Shown one piece after another: positions 1 to 11,933 of a DNA stretch of 44,378 nt; positions within the stretch are counted from its first letter, which is position 1; every line of letters starts with the position of its first letter. The translations under genes and the position numbers were made by a program. Source of the stretch: Gamarada debralockiae (lineage: Eukaryota > Ascomycota > Leotiomycetes > Helotiales > Hyphodiscaceae); the NCBI GenBank assembly GCA_002803225.1, contig NXFV01000532.1, positions 1 through 44,378 of the forward strand. The letters are read 5' to 3'. The notes beneath the pieces were generated by a model. The model saw nothing but the letters and a program-made list of their open reading frames with translations. It was not told the DNA's origin and did no database searches.

Positions 1-1660
1 GTAATATATTAGTTAAGATTAATAAAGGATTCCTAAGGGCTAGTAGTATTAATATTATCCTTCCTTAATTATAATTAAATAACTTCCTCTTTAATAAAGA
101 AGCTCTACTATATATTCCTTGAAAACAAAAGAAAATAACCTATTATCCTTAATTATATTATTATCCTTAATTGTCTTAATATTATTCTTATTATTATCCT
201 TATTCTTAATATTCTTTCTTTTTACTTCCTTAAGTAAGAACTCTTCCTTTTAACCCTTTACTCTTTCCTTAGCTATACTCTATACTCTATAAGTCTTTCT
301 TAAGCTTAATCCTAAGTATCTAGACCCTTAATCCTTAACTCTTAACCCTTTGATTTTAATTCCTATTTTAAACTAATACTATTTATTTACTTTAAATAGA
401 AGCTTTAATAACTTTAGGGTTAATATTATAGTATTTCTATAGTCCTAAGTAGCTCTCTATTTATCTCTTACTTAAGATAAAAGCTCTTTTAAATATTAAT
501 CTTATAATAATATAAAAGATTAGAAGGATTATAATATAGAATATAATTAAGACTTAGTTCCTAGGCTCTTTAATATCTTTCTATTCTTTTTAATAAAGTC
601 CTAGGAGACTTTCTTAATATCTACTTCTTTCCTTTATTATACTATCTAAGTTCTTCTAAGATTAGACCTTTACCTTAAGTAAAGCTATAGATCTTACTAT
701 AATTTTATTTATTTTTATCTTTTTTCTTATAGAATTAGCTATTACTTATAATCTACTTAAATCTTAATAAAAGATATCTATAACTAAAACTATTTTAACT
801 CTTTATCTATAATACTTATAACCTATATTATAAGCCTTAAACTATACCTAAAATATAAAATAACTTGATCTAATAAACTTAATTCTATTAAGTTAGACTA
901 AGCTCTCTTATATAATAGTACTATATTCTAAAATATATAATAACCCTAAAACAATTATCCCTTGAACTATCTTATATAACTTAAATATATTAGAACTAAA
1001 GTAAACAAAGCAAATATCTCTTACTTAAGAATATAAATACCTTTACTTAACTATAAAAAAGGCTCCCTATATAGATTACTAATATAGAAGGGATCAAAAT
1101 ACAAGTATAAGTATATCCCAATTATACTATATATTATATATACTCTTAGTAAGAGATAAAATAAAAACAATATAAAACGAAGGTTATATACTCGAATATA
1201 CTATAAAAATACATCAGAAAACAAGTTATACAATTGCAATATATATGTAGGTATCTATGTATAGGTCCAGCTGCAAAAGACAAAATATGCCCGGCTGGCA
1301 CGTGATATCCAGCTAAGCGAGGTTGGCATCAACGTGACCGATTTCCCCACCATAATATAATATATAAAAGAGATATATTTAAGAAAAATAGAAGAGGGCC
1401 AAAAGTATAAAATAAAGATAAAAGAATATTAAATATAGCTAAAATAATATATAAGGGAGGAGATAATATTATAAGAGGAAGTAAAGGTATTAGAATAATA
1501 AAGTAAGTATTTTTTAAGGTTATAAAAGAGTATTATAATAACCTAAAAGATAATAAAGAGTAAGATTTAAAAGAAACGTCCTTAATTTAGATTTAGAGAG
1601 TATAACTAAGACTTTCTTTGTAAATTAAGTAAGGTTTATAAAATAAAAAAGAGAATATTT
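1..1660. repeat. AT-rich, RIP-like decayed repeat DNA
   Basis: Very low GC sequence with dense TpA and no open reading frame of note. From about 60 to 1250 the plus strand keeps C but has few G. From about 1360 to 1660 it keeps G but has very few C. This is what strand-biased C-to-T mutation (RIP in ascomycetes) of a former repeat would leave. A short GC-normal island at about 1267-1352 interrupts it. The original element is not recognisable. The stretch 1661-1863 returns to normal composition and holds no gene I can see. Confidence 0.75.
1298..1352 (-). repeat. 55-bp conserved repeat, copy A (inverted relative to copy B)
   Basis: This segment is the reverse complement of 12597-12651 with one mismatch in 55 bases by eye, and weaker similarity continues for about 30 bases further on the left. 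It contains CACGTG and lies as an island of normal composition inside otherwise AT-mutated DNA. The sequence looks like an end or internal part of a dispersed element, but no transposon family is recognised. The two copies bracket the unknown gene, the LysM gene and the large chitinase. Confidence 0.85.
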
Positions 1661-1863
1661 TCCGTTTTAGAGGTATAGATATCCGGTACAGGCAGGGCGG
1701 TCACATACGGCAGAAAGGCATTTCCGCCTTTGTATTTTCCAAATCCTAACCTAAACCCCGCGCTTATATTAGGGAAAACTACTGTTAGGGTCCCAAGAAG
1801 TTATTGCAAAGAATATTCCTATATTCACTCCACTTTGGCAGATTAACTGTACCCCGTTCAAAT

Positions 1864-3258
1864 CTACCAATCGGGCTCTATCCAATAATCTTTCCAACGG
1901 ATCTCCGTATCAGCCTCCCTAAACGTCTCAATCCCGGCGATGACCCCATCCTCACCCACTTCCCACAATCCACGTTCCACCATTCCAGTCCAGTTATCTA
2001 ATAGTCTCACCAATCTCTGCGCTCTGGTCCAATCTCCACCAAAAGGCTTGAAACCATGCTGATACAAATCTTTGAAATTGTCTTCGCCAATTGGATGTCC
2101 ATCACTTTTGCGTGCCAGTTCGTTCTCGCCAATAGTATATGGCAAAATGAGCCGAAACCCTTCTTCAGCAGTATCGGGAGATCGGCGACTTATAGCATCG
2201 GTATACACACCGGCAGGTATAGCCGTATTCTGGAGGGCGGCGGTGTAGACATAACCGAAGGGATTTCGCAGACCATACTGGTCGTCAATATCAAACTTAA
2301 AGGTCTCATTGGCTCGGAAAAGAAGAACAGGTGCAATAGCCAGATTGTCCTCTTCATCTTGGACAGATGTGAAAAGCTGGCTGGGAGCGAATGTTTCCGG
2401 TGTGGGTACCAGAAGACCTGGGGCGATAAACTTGAAGCTCGGTAAGCGTATGCTAGATAAAAATGAGCGGGCAAAGGACGGATTCGGGATCGAAGCAGAA
2501 TCGAGTATTTTGTGAGATAATATAGGGCTGTTTGTCGGCCATCGTCGGCGAGCGGCTGGAATTCGAGACTCAATTGCAACAACAAGTCGATTGAATGCTG
2601 CTACAGTGTCCTCCACTTGTTGAGAACTGTAGCTGTGGTACATCCATGGACCATATTTCTCATTGTGGAGCTTGACCCCGTCTGGTCCAGCAGTGATCTT
2701 GCCCATACGCAATGTCAAGATCCAGTTGCTCAACACAGTTTCAAGCGGCTGCCATAGATGGGCGCCTTCCTCTGCATTGGCAGAGCTATGGTCATCGGTG
2801 CTCATAAACATCACAGCTTTGTATGTTTTCTGATCATAACAGAGCCCATCACCATGATCTCCCAGCAGCCCGGTATGCGTGTCGTAAAGCGTCAAACGTC
2901 TACGCTCCTCTCCACCTTCCGCAAAGTCCTCCCAATTTGTCCAGAGGCTATCGGGAGAATTTAACCCAGAAGTCCAGTAAAACAAACAAACCCCTTCGGC
3001 ACTACAGTCGTAGGTAGCCTCAAGAAATTTGACAAGCGTCGGCTGTAGATGCTGACGTGCTTCGTTAGCCTGGTCTCCGTGCTTCTCGAACCACGACTGA
3101 GCTTCGAAGTCGCCAAGATCGTGGTTGCTTGCTATCCAAGCATACTGAATGAGATGATTATGGAGTGCGGCACAGCGTTGGTGATCCAGGCCGTCTACAG
3201 CACGTGGAGGGTTCTCAGGTGTGACGAGCCACTCGTCGATATTCGGGAGCCCGTCCAT
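1864..3258 (-). CDS. Hypothetical protein, 464 aa, single exon
   Basis: An uninterrupted frame with ATG at 3258 and stop at 1864 gives a 464-residue soluble protein. I do not recognise a named domain. It is rich in Trp, Asp and Glu, has no signal peptide and no membrane segment, and starts MDGLPNIDEWLV. Acidic and aromatic clusters are spread through the whole length. A long intact frame next to RIP-decayed DNA suggests the coding region itself is maintained or is single-copy. Its neighbours are AT-rich repeat DNA on the 3' side and the LysM gene, on the same strand, upstream. No function is proposed. Confidence 0.8.
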   Translation of the reverse strand: MDGLPNIDEWLVTPENPPRAVDGLDHQRCAALHNHLIQYAWIASNHDLGDFEAQSWFEKHGDQANEARQHLQPTLVKFLEATYDCSAEGVCLFYWTSGLNSPDSLWTNWEDFAEGGEERRRLTLYDTHTGLLGDHGDGLCYDQKTYKAVMFMSTDDHSSANAEEGAHLWQPLETVLSNWILTLRMGKITAGPDGVKLHNEKYGPWMYHSYSSQQVEDTVAAFNRLVVAIESRIPAARRRWPTNSPILSHKILDSASIPNPSFARSFLSSIRLPSFKFIAPGLLVPTPETFAPSQLFTSVQDEEDNLAIAPVLLFRANETFKFDIDDQYGLRNPFGYVYTAALQNTAIPAGVYTDAISRRSPDTAEEGFRLILPYTIGENELARKSDGHPIGEDNFKDLYQHGFKPFGGDWTRAQRLVRLLDNWTGMVERGLWEVGEDGVIAGIETFREADTEIRWKDYWIEPDW

Positions 3259-3973
3259 GCGTGAGTGTTAAAGGGGTATATTTGTGAATTGTCCTTTGGC
3301 AAATATATCGGTTTACTGAGAAGATGAGATACGCTGAAAGAAAAGTGCGAGAGGAACAGGGCGATATTTTCCACGCGAATTAAATAGCAAGATAACTCGC
3401 TAAATAGTGCCGAAACGGCAAAACTTGGCACCACTAACGTGCTGATCCCCCAAGACATCGACTTTTAATAGTATGTAATTCTCAGGTCACTTCTCAAATG
3501 TTCAGCATGTTGTACTTTTCAATCTTACAGATTTAAGCATATGTTGGTACATAGCAGTATCAACAAAATTTATCGCATGATTACACTATAGCTGTTAAAG
3601 TTTCAGGCTATAGTTAAGGCTATCAGGCAGTAACTAATTCAGAGAACAGTGACTCGATTGACCTGATTTACCCTGACAACCATGTTGTCCAGGATCCGGA
3701 GCTTTGATAAATTGGCTTTGGGGAGATCTTGTAACTACTTTGTAACATATACCATTGTAGGCTCTGTGGCTTTGGCTAGTTACGCATTAAATCAGCGTGT
3801 ACTCTGTATATCACAGTGACGTCCACAATTTGCCTGGCCTCAGGCACTTACATGCAACCGTCGCCACTCTAAGGCCACAAGAGCCTTTGTCGTCATTATA
3901 TATTACATGATCTGTAAAATATAGATTGTTACGGATTAATCTAATCATATCCTCCTCAAATATCTCGGGTTTC
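3259..3973. other. Intergenic spacer
   Basis: This holds the 5' flank of the 464-aa gene and the 3' flank of the LysM gene, both on the minus strand. Codons after the LysM stop at 3974 (down to about 3811) stay open in one frame but show no family similarity. I read them as 3' untranslated sequence. No repeat or RNA gene was seen. Confidence 0.5.
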
Positions 3974-6596
3974 TCATCCAGACACTCCAACACAGTATGC
4001 TTCCGAGGCCCATAAATCTTGACAATTACTGCCCACGGCTGGATTCCAAGTATAGAATTGAGCGAAAGTGATATTGTACTCTGACTCAATCGCAGCACAG
4101 GACGCACCAGTTGCGGGAGTGAGAGTCCAGGCATTGCAATTTGCAACAATTCCAGTCTGTGTGGGGCCGGGAGGGGTCGCGACTGTTGCACTACTACTCG
4201 CGGCGCTCGCTGTAGTGCTGGTTGGTGCTGCAGAAGAGCTAGAACGAGACGAGGCAGCAGAGCTCCCGCAAGCCCCACTATAGCAGTTCGCCGGAGAACA
4301 GTAGTCTGACGTACTGCCGCAATATCCCGAATTTGAGCAGCAAATCCCAAATTGGGTACCTGTGCATGTCTTATTTCCTGCGAAGAGAGGGCCACATTCA
4401 CCGTTGGTCGATAGACCACCAGTGTCCGTATCACACGAGCCTGAATAGCAATTCCCTGTGCCACAATAGTCGGTTCCATTCCCACAGTATCCATAAACTT
4501 GTCTCGAGTTAGCAAGAGGATCTCAGATCGATAAAAGCGTCTGGAACTGGGCTTACCGCTGCAACAAGGCCCAAAGTCCGGATTTGTACATGTCAATCCA
4601 CCAACACTTGGACCACAGGTGCCGTTGGTGGTAGCGGCGCCACCATCACTTCCGCAAAACTCTTCTGTTGACCCGCAATAGCCGTATGCTGAGCAGCATC
4701 TGTAAAATTCATCAGTATTAGGGGCAATTCATTCCACTAGGGAAAAGACTTACGATCCGAAATCAGTACCAACACATGTAACTCCTGGACCACAAGTTCC
4801 ATCAGTTGATAGAGTCGGAGGGGTAACTTCTGCAACGCAGACATCATAGTTTAACCAAAGATTAGTACAATTATCGAAAAGGTACGTGTTATAATCCTGC
4901 AACTGAGTGAAGTTAATGCCAGCTTGTAATGCAACCCCATTGCACGTGTCACCGGAAGTCACAAGATAGTAAGCTCCACAATTCGCAATTGTCCCACTTT
5001 GGGTAGGGGCAGCAGGCGTAGCGGTGGTGTAATATGCAGAAGTTCCAGTAGGTGCATAAATAGATGCTACTGGAGAAGGATAAATCCCACCAGGAGCTCT
5101 TTAAATAAGTTAGTATATTTGACTTCTTAGGATAAGGGCGTTCTCACTCTTGACACACTCTTTGGCCCATAGCAACATTGTCACAACTGCCCTGGATATT
5201 GGGGTTCCAACTCAGGAACTGGGATACAGTGACGTTGTAGGTGGAGTTTGAGTACCGTGCCGCTAATTCGGTACTACATGGAGTTAGATTCTCGGATAAT
5301 CAGATGCTCCCGAGATATCTCACCAGCTTGGCTGATCCCAGACGGTATCCAGCACACATGGGAGTGGAAGGCAGATAGTTGAGTTGAAAATGCAGAAATA
5401 ATCTCCTGTAGCAACCCTTGCATCACCCGTGGTAACGTTGTATCTAGTTCGTCATCTTAGCCAGTATGGACATGGTCTTTTGTAGGAGACTCACGTGTCG
5501 GATAAGTCATTGCAGATCAGTGGCGTTTCGAGAGCTGCTATAACTTGACCGGTGCAAGTTGTGGTGACCATTGCAGTGGTACTTGTCGCAGAAGCAGCAG
5601 CGGTAGTCGTAGCCGGACCGATATAGAGTGTGGAGGAAGATGTAGTGTAGGGTAAAGTTGTTGAACAGTTCCCTTGAATATCTTCAAATTGTTCAATCAG
5701 ATAGTCGGTGAAATTTGTTGGTGCGAGCCATGGATCAAGCATCCTTTGCCTTAGCAGCTCTAAGTAACATTCGCTACAATACTGAGCCGAATGATTAGCA
5801 ATATTCAAGGATACAAGTTTTCCAACTTGAGAAATAGTTCCATAACAGGTCGAAGACTTACAAGACTTGGGTCGTACAGATTTGTCATTGCTTGCATTTC
5901 CGCCGAAATATCAGATATACTAAAAGTGTCATCATTACATTGCGGAACAGTTGAGTTTATATCTAGACAGAGACTTGGATCCCATCGGATGTAATCACTG
6001 CCGGTCCAGTCCTGAGATTCAAAGAAGCACCAATTCTGAGAGCTATCTTCACTTAGCTTATGTGACGATGTAGAACCTAGGGTGTTGACAAACCTATCTT
6101 GCATGCAGGCAAGATCATAATTATAGGTGAACTGCAGCACCAGGGCCTTTGCCTCAACCTCTACACCGGACTGGATTACTGTATCATTGGCACAGACAGT
6201 CTCAACATTGGACAGCCAGGTGCCGAGCGAGCTTTGACAGCTTCCTTGGCACAGAGTCGTAATGTTGTCCATGTACCAATCTGTGGAGACTGTCAGTGTT
6301 TTGGACCGCCGAGATACTTTTTAGGGAAGGTACGTACAATTAAGATCAACACCTTTGCCAGCCATTGCCGTAGCGGCCTCGTCACAATCCACAGTCGCAT
6401 TCCTGCGTAAATGTCAGTCAACGCATTCATGACTCTGTGAGGTGTAGATAGGGACTGACAAGGCTGCAATGCAAGTGGTAGATAAGCCGTAATAATTCGA
6501 AAGATATGTGCTATCATAGTAACGGTACAGTTCGAAGGACGCCGAAGTGAACGACGCCCAGAACAAAACCCACACGTAGAGCACAGCGAGAGCCAT
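3974..6596 (-). CDS. Secreted LysM and CBM18 (hevein-type) chitin-binding protein
   Basis: Proposed exons on the minus strand: 6596-6460, 6402-6338, 6280-5862, 5781-5495, 5443-5324, 5273-5148, 5098-4754, 4699-4557 and 4497-3974. Together they encode 721 aa, and all junctions keep frame. The first ATG (6596) opens a signal peptide, [13 protein letters not shown], followed by a Cys-rich N-terminal region of about 280 residues typical of fungal LysM proteins. LysM-like domains lie near 343-385 ([10 protein letters not shown]), 425-475 and 655-718 ([10 protein letters not shown]). Three hevein-type CBM18 modules lie between the second and third, near 480-615 ([27 protein letters not shown]). Such proteins bind chitin outside the cell. 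It is divergent from the large chitinase at 7628, an arrangement known for subgroup C chitinases and LysM proteins, so joint regulation and joint action on chitin are likely. No catalytic domain is present. Confidence 0.88.
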
Positions 6597-7627
6597 CACG
6601 ACTTGCGTTGACAAAAAGATCGAGAGAACAAGAATCTTTCAAAGAAAGTATTGTGCAAAGCATACACGGAAACATTTCGAGCTAAGAAGTGCTTCTCTTC
6701 TTCAGCGTAGGGATTTTGATGATATTGCCGAATAAAGGAAGACTAAACCGGGATCCCTGAGCTGTGTCGCGATCATCCTTGCCCCTGACCCCCGACCCCC
6801 CTGTCTATGCAAGGCGGCTCGACGAAGGGGAATTTTCAAGTGGTTCTCCTATGCCTACCACTCCTACTATCTCAAATGTCGGGAAAATAAAATGTGAGTG
6901 TGACCCAAATACAAAGTCTGAACAGGCCGTAAATACGTTCGATTCGAGCAACGAATGATTTGCCAATACGGAGTTGGTATTGAAAGATATTGCGTTCGAC
7001 TGCGGCCGGTAAGGGCTTGGTGTAAGGTGCTCCGCTAGTTGCAAAGCTTAATAGTCGGGCTAAACCACTCTGTAGGGGCCCTTCTTAAAGGAGTGGTTTA
7101 GCGCCAAACTATTATTATTCTCGGCCCGGAATGAAAAATGCCTCGCTGCGCCAACCGAATAAATTTTGACTTCATCGCAATTTGCCTCCTCTCACGTTCA
7201 ATGATAGGGTCCTCTTGGGCAACCTTGCCTGGGTCCCCTGAAGCAGAATCATTAACTATCCACCTCCCCACTTTGATTTCTCTCCTTTGCTAGGCCCCCT
7301 TTTCCCAAATATCGCTAAAATTTTGTGCAATTCGACCTCTATACGCACCGGAGACCTCCCTATCGCCGAATGAGGATGCAGAAGTCGGGTGGAGACGTCA
7401 ACGACGCTACGAGATTGATATGCAGTCATCTCCGCAACAGTATGCATACAAGGCCATACATGTCATTCCGTTATTGCATTCAGGGGTCTCTTTGAGGATC
7501 CCGGTCTATCTACTAAAACCATCTAAGGCAAGTATTTGCTTGGGACTCTTCACAGGTCGAGATTTCTTTCCTCAATTTTCCTCGCAGTTCAGATCTCTTC
7601 TTCCTCAACACCGCAAAGCTGCAAGCA
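6597..7627. promoter_or_regulatory. Shared bidirectional promoter of the LysM and chitinase genes
   Basis: The 1031 bp between the two divergent ATGs contain no supported gene and must hold both promoters. There is a prominent imperfect inverted repeat at 7049-7114. Pyrimidine-rich stretches precede the chitinase start (about 7560-7620), as is common in fungal core promoters. The exact transcription starts cannot be read from the sequence. Confidence 0.6.
7049..7114. repeat. Long imperfect inverted repeat in the divergent promoter
   Basis: The left arm at 7049-7070 reads TAATAGT, a variable part, then CTAAACCACTC. The right arm at 7091-7114 is its reverse complement, GAGTGGTTTAG, a variable part, then ACTATTA. 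The arms are 22 and 24 nt long, separated by about 20 nt, and differ only in the middle. It could be a paired operator read from both sides, a cruciform, or the relic of a very small transposon. Confidence 0.7.
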
Positions 7628-10600
7628 ATGTTGCTCGTTGCGTTTCTTGTATGCAGTTTTATCGTATCCTCCTTTGCGGGGAACACGTTGAACTCTACTT
7701 TATATAAGCCTTTGTTTCAGCCTCATTCAAATTCTACGCCAGTGTTCAAGAATTTGGCACTTATTCAAGAGCTGTCTTCTAGTGGCAAAGGCAATCTTGG
7801 CCGGCGAGATACGACAGGACTACCGACGGGGACCTGCGCCCCTGGCACGCCATGCACAAACGGTGCCTGTTGTAGCAACACAGGAGTTTGCAGTTACGCG
7901 CCCAGCAGTTGCTCTACTGAGTACTGTATCTCAAACTGTGATGCAAAAGCTCCATGCGGAGAGTATGCAGATCCAAACAATGCTACATGCCCACTAAATG
8001 TGTGCTGTTCCCAATATGGGTTCTGTAAGTATTAGAAAAATTTCGAGCAGTTTTGAGACACCTAGGGCTAACTGGCGTAGGTGGGACAACTGACGACTTT
8101 TGCGGAACAGGCTGTCAGGAAGGATACGGGGATTGCGGCCCTGCAAACATACCCTCGTGCGCGGGTACATCTGCCTCTGCAAGAACTATCGGATATTATG
8201 AAAGCTGGTAAGACCACGGAAGCGAGAAACAATTTTCAAATATAATTGACATAATATAGGGCTTCAACGCGCGTATGCGATACTCGCGCTCCAGAAGATA
8301 TTGATTTGACTGGGTTGACGCACATTAACTTTGCGTTTGCTTTCTTTGACCCCACGACCTTCCAGATTTCGCCGATGGATGCTAATTCTGCCACTTTGTA
8401 CTCGCGGTTCACAAACTTGAAGACCAAAAAGGCTTCTCTGAAGACATGGATATCAATCGGTGGATGGTCGTTCAACGATGATACCAATTCCCCAAATACC
8501 CGTACCGCTTTCAGTGATATGGTCAGCTCAGCAGTCAATCGCCAAACTTTCATCACAGCTCTTACCAGTTTCATGGTCACGTACGGTTTTGATGGAGTTG
8601 ATATCGACTGGGAGTAAGTCTGCAGAAGCAAGTACTTGATGCAGACCTTTCAACTGATCCTTTCTTGAACAGGTACCCAGGAGCAGATGACCGAGGGGGT
8701 GTACCTGCTGATACTGCCAATTACGTCTCCCTTATTCAAGAACTCAGGGCGGTATTCGGGAGCAATTATGGAATCACTGCAACAGTTCCATCTTCGTTCT
8801 GGTATTTGCAGCACTTCGATATAGAGAGCATGCAAAATTACCTTGACTGGTTCAATTTCATGAGCTATGATATCCATGGTGTCTGGTAAGGCCCGCCCTT
8901 GGATACTCGATTTTGGGTGCTAACTGTGTTTAGGGACGCATCAGATAAATATACAGGACCATACGTAAGATAACCATTGCTTCACCTTTCGTGGGTCATT
9001 GCTAACGTGAAATAGATCCGGCCCCACACCAATCTCACTGAGATTGAAGAGGGACTAGAACTGATGTGGCGAGCTGGTGTAGCTCCAAGTAAAGTTGTGC
9101 TTGGCCTGGGCTGGTATGGCAGGTCTTTCACATTGACCGATCCTACTTGTACCACTCCGAATGGCATTTGCGAGTTCTCTGCGGGCGGAAATCCCGGTGA
9201 ATGTACAGACTCAGCGGGAACTCTTTCCAACGCAGAGATTCTGCGAATCATTGCCACTGGAGGGACCGTCGAATCATATGATTCTACAGCGGCAGTCAAG
9301 TGGATTACATGGGACACAAATCAATGGGTCAGCTTTGACGACGGCGTGACTATGCAGTATGGCAATCATTCCTTCAAAAATCCTTTATTTTCTTTTCATT
9401 TATAGAGCACATTTCTCATCACTGTTTGTGCTTTCAGAGCGGTGCAATTTTACTCTGTTAAGCTCCACGATACTGAAAAATATGGAACTGACTTTGAATC
9501 CTCCAGGCAAAAGATACAGGCGGCCAATGACCTGTGCCTAGGCGGCATCATGATATGGTCTATCGACCAGGACAATACTAATGGAGACAGCATAAGCGAC
9601 GTGCTTGGCATCGGCACAGCCAACGGTGTTACTGAAGCCGAAGCTCAATCGTATAAAGACCAACTGAACAATGCCACCTTACAGCAGGATATTGCTGCTT
9701 CCTGCTACTGGAGTCTCTGCGGCGATACGTGTCAGTCCGGTTACTTTGATGTTACTGAAGCAAAAGGACAAGTATCCGGGGTGCAGCAGAATTCTGTGTG
9801 CTCCAACGGTGACTATCAGACTCTGTGCTGCGCCCCGGGGACTTCCATGGGCACCTGTCAGTGGGAAGGATGGAGGGGAGTTGGCATGCCATGCTCTCCC
9901 GTATGCAATGACACAAGCGCGACAATCGTTGCTCAAAACTCAAACAGCTATTACGAGGATGGAGATGGCCTGCTCCAGGATCTAACATGCACTGGTAAAT
10001 GTTTCAATCCCCCATACTAGTAACTAGATGCTAACGATCTTTTGAGGTGGGTATCAAGCGTATTGCTGCACTGGGTATGCTTGAAATAGAAACATTTCTC
10101 AAGGGACATGATACTAATTAAGAGTTAGGTTCGTACCGTCAACCAAGACGAATACCGGTGACCTCTTCCTTTACGGCCAAGGAGTCTTTTCCAAGCGAGA
10201 TCTAACGGTTCTGGAGAAACGTGGCAAAGCAGGAACCGTCGTTGCTCTCACAATTACAGCTTGTGCTGCAGCAGTTGGAGCCATGATAGCGGCTGCCCCA
10301 TTTACATTTGGTCTCTCGTTGTTAGGAATTCCGGAAGAAGTTGCAGTCTGTGCTGCCGCAGGTATTGCAGTCGCCGCTACGGGATTCGTGGCCATTGGAA
10401 CAGGATCATCCCAAGGAAATCCGGTCAGTACTTTCCGGTCATCTTTTAATATAAATCGTGAAACTGTAATCTTCTAACACTGTACCAGAAAGGTTCTGCT
10501 CCAGTGAATGAACCTAAGACAGGTGTTCCAACCACGGTCGGCACAAGATCATCCTATGGACAGTGGCCTCTTTTGAACTTTGGCTCTGTTTCAACCAAGG

Positions 10601-11933
10601 GTTGTGATTGCTTTGTTACATACTCCTGCAGGTATGGACTTGGTTGGGATGAAGTTTGTGACAATCAACGCTGGGCCATGGACGTAATGTTCCAAGGCAG
10701 GAAGTCAGTGTTCTCAGTGCTGCCATCTGATAGAGCACCATCACGCTTACAACGGCTATGGGCTTCGTCACATGGTGCCGCGTTTCGAACGCTAGTTCAA
10801 GGAGATAGGCTACCTAAAGGTGCTCGATGTCAAGTCGATGAGTTCCCAATGGGTAATCTTGCCGAGTCGGGAAACAACAATCCTCAAGCTTGCCGTCTCG
10901 TCAATGGATTGGCAAACGGAGGTGAGCTAAATTCCCATAAGTTACACCTGATATTATGGATTTGCATGTACTGACAAATCAACCACACACAGCTCAAGGA
11001 AATGATTACAAGGCCTGGAAAAGTGCACAATGGACCCGTTGCAGCAGTTTTCGCAAGACTATCTGCAAAAGCAAAGACCCTCCACCAGCTACCTGGTATT
11101 CACTATTACTCCCATGGACTTACATGAAGGGAAACTAATTCTCATAGGGCATTTGGGCCTTTGAATGGCAACAGAGGCCAGGTTAATGGTAAACATTTCG
11201 TCACAGCGTATGGTTTCGATTCTCAGACCGCGAATTCTCTCTGCTTCGCCTCGTACACATTTACCGGAGCGGACAACTCTAAATCGAATACGATGGTATC
11301 AGACCATGGTTTCCGGGGACTACTTGACGACCCGTAAGCCTCTCTTCTGCTCACACTTGCCGAAAATATCTCTTCTCATTGTGTATGAACCTAATACTCA
11401 TGTATTATAGTATGTTCTCTAGGAACTTTGGCTGGAAACAACAGAACTGGCTTGTAAATCCAGTACCAAAGTCGAACAGTAACCAACGTCCAATGGATAT
11501 GGCAAGTGCCAACTTTCTCAAACGAGACCTTCAGGAAGTCCTCGATTTCAATGACGATGACGGCAAACGTATCTCTCCAGAAGAACTGGAAGAATATCTG
11601 ATGTCTGAAGGGTTTAGCTTTGAAGATATGCGTGGCAATCCAATCAATGCTCACGACTGCGATATCTTGTACGACGATTACTCTGAGTCTACCGTTCTCC
11701 TTGCCAATGAGAATGGTTTCATGGAGGTAGTAACTGTCACCGGACATGCCGAAAGCCTTTTAACGAGTATGAATGCCATGTCTCCAACCACAACAGCATC
11801 TTCCAAACCGAAGGCTACGTTGGCTGGTACCTTCCCAGCAGAGACAGGCACAGGAGCTGCGACTTTGCAATATCCACCAATTGCCCCGACACAAGCCCCT
11901 GATTTAGAGAATGGATATGTAGCTCATTACTAG
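7628..11933 (+). CDS. Killer-toxin-like GH18 chitinase with CBM18 and a candidate nuclease domain
   Basis: Thirteen exons: 7628-8024, 8081-8207, 8260-8613, 8673-8885, 8934-8964, 9016-9356, 9438-9994, 10047-10074, 10129-10423, 10489-10921, 10993-11095, 11148-11333 and 11411-11933. All phases agree and give 1195 aa. In order: a signal peptide (about 1-18); a dibasic RR site at 59-60; one degenerate and one typical hevein module (about 68-145); and GH18 from about 169, with SIGGW at 240-244 and the catalytic motif DGVDIDWE at 286-293, complete with its acid Glu. Next come KR sites at 705-706 and 713-714, a hydrophobic Ala/Gly-rich stretch (about 719-780), and a region with CDCFVTYSC and DEFPMG (898-903) resembling NucA/NucB deoxyribonucleases. 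After KR at 1059-1060 an acidic tail of 135 aa ends the protein. It should degrade chitin outside the cell. By analogy with yeast zymocin, the chitinase part may help a toxic part enter target cells; that is inference. Confidence 0.88.

Noticed and set aside
1745..1765. Telomere-like CCTAACCTAAACCCC near 1746
   Set aside because: Only two imperfect units; too short and irregular for an interstitial telomere.
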